This document shows positions 7,047 through 7,734 of a stretch of DNA of 7,734 bases, in pieces. The position numbers and the translations under genes are program-made. The notes under the pieces were generated by a model that saw only the letters and a program-made list of their open reading frames with translations, did not search any database and was not told the origin of the DNA. The stretch is from Acidobacteriaceae bacterium. GTDB lineage: Bacteria; Acidobacteriota; Terriglobia; Bryobacterales; Bryobacteraceae. The stretch spans positions 1 to 7,734 of the forward strand of contig JAFAQG010000231.1 in NCBI GenBank assembly GCA_019246575.1. The letters run 5' to 3'. The first letter of the stretch is position 1, and each line of letters begins with the position of its first letter.

Positions 7047-7734
7047 CTACAACACAACCCGGTTCTCTCCCTCTCTCCTCGTCACGCGTGCACGGTCGAG
7101 ATGCTCGAGCAAAGGAATCGCGTACTTGCGCGAGATCTTCATCCAATCTTTAAAATCGGGCACGGAAAACCGCCGGCCTCTCTGCGCTGTCACTGTATTG
7201 CGAACCTGCGAAATGGCATCGGCGTGGAAGATCAGGTCATCCGATAAACGGACAACTTTCTTGTTCTTGACCAGCACCTCTAACAACTCCCGCGCCCTCT
7301 TCCCATCGGGAATCAGCTTCAGGACCTCGCCCGGCGTCGGAGGCTGAAGCCCGCCGCTACGAAACGCGGACTCGATCTTGCCCAGCAACTGCGCCTCTTC
7401 CGCACTAAATGCGGGCTTGTGCGTCGCAAGCGAGATCACTTCCCCGTCCAGACGCACAGCCGCAAAGTTCTCGAATACAATCGCTGCAATTTCAGGCTCG
7501 AAACCCAGTCGCGCGCTCGCTATCGGTGCACCCGGCGCGGACGGATGCTGCGCATGAAAGCGCTGAAGCCACTCGAGAACGCGCTCTCGACGTTCCTCGA
7601 GCCAGGCTTTGCTCAACACACGTCCCGATTGCTCATGAAAGAACAAGTGCGAGTTCGTCCGTATTGCAGTGAGTAACTGCTCGCGTGATCGGCCCGTCAG
7701 CCGAAGCAGTTCGTCCAATCTCTGCCCCGTGGGA
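7047..7734 (-). CDS. selB: SelB, selenocysteine-specific elongation factor, C-terminal part cut by window edge
   Basis: The frame is open to the right edge, so the 228 residues seen are the C-terminal third or so of a protein of usually about 600-640 aa; the GTPase domain lies outside. What is visible matches the tandem winged-helix region of SelB, which binds the SECIS hairpin of selenoprotein mRNAs: an early WHD (LDELLRLTGRSREQLLTAI), a middle one (FSAEEAQLLGKIESAF, PPTPGEVLKLI, KKVVRLSDDLIFHADAI), and the diagnostic last one with FSVPDFKDWM and ISRKYAIPLLEHLDRARVTR just before the TAG. SelB delivers selenocysteinyl-tRNA(Sec) to UGA codons, so the host presumably makes selenoproteins; selA, selC and selD are not in the window. 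It converges with rlmI. Confidence 0.9.
   Translation of the reverse strand, partial: PTGQRLDELLRLTGRSREQLLTAIRTNSHLFFHEQSGRVLSKAWLEERRERVLEWLQRFHAQHPSAPGAPIASARLGFEPEIAAIVFENFAAVRLDGEVISLATHKPAFSAEEAQLLGKIESAFRSGGLQPPTPGEVLKLIPDGKRARELLEVLVKNKKVVRLSDDLIFHADAISQVRNTVTAQRGRRFSVPDFKDWMKISRKYAIPLLEHLDRARVTRREGENRVVL

Noticed and set aside
1..7734. CRISPR array, insertion sequence, tRNA or rRNA gene
   Set aside because: No regularly spaced repeats, transposase motifs with terminal repeats, or tRNA/rRNA-like segments were seen on reading both strands.

Overview
This is a GC-rich bacterial chromosomal window with coding on both strands. Gene content and protein style (large polytopic glycosyltransferase-like protein, GlfT2-type and GT4 glycosyltransferases, a VapBC module, RlmI, SelB) would fit a soil bacterium such as an Acidobacteriota member. 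That placement is an inference from general resemblance; no rRNA or other marker is present.

Layout. Positions 1-285 (minus) hold the start of a VapC-like PIN toxin, cut by the window edge, and its ribbon-helix-helix VapB-like antitoxin. Their coding regions overlap by 4 bp, and two TGTA-n-TACA palindromes lie just upstream. Positions 346-1872 (minus) encode a 508-aa multi-pass membrane protein of glycosyltransferase-C style. Positions 1839 to about 3591 (minus) hold a GlfT2-like (galactofuranosyltransferase-type, GT2) gene broken by an in-frame TAA near the N-terminus and a one-base frameshift near the C-terminal third. After a gene-free gap of about 300 bp, a divergent GT4 glycosyltransferase (3895-5456, plus) is split by another one-base frameshift. 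A small unknown helical protein (5449-5781) overlaps its end, then an intact RlmI-like 23S rRNA m5C methyltransferase (5806-6975). Convergent to it is the C-terminal part of SelB (7047-7734, minus, cut by the window edge). A nested inverted repeat lies between rlmI and selB.

How it fits together. Positions 346-5456 look like part of a surface-glycan (exopolysaccharide or cell-wall polysaccharide) locus: two cytosolic glycosyltransferases, plus a membrane protein that could use lipid-linked sugars. Both cytosolic enzymes carry reading-frame lesions, three in total, while the flanking housekeeping genes are clean. Either the locus is decaying in this lineage, or the assembly has indel errors confined to it. 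The rRNA methyltransferase and SelB belong to translation and are probably unrelated to the glycan genes. I did not find a convincing undescribed system. The most informative signals are the broken glycosyltransferase pair and the paired-palindrome operator candidate of the toxin-antitoxin module.
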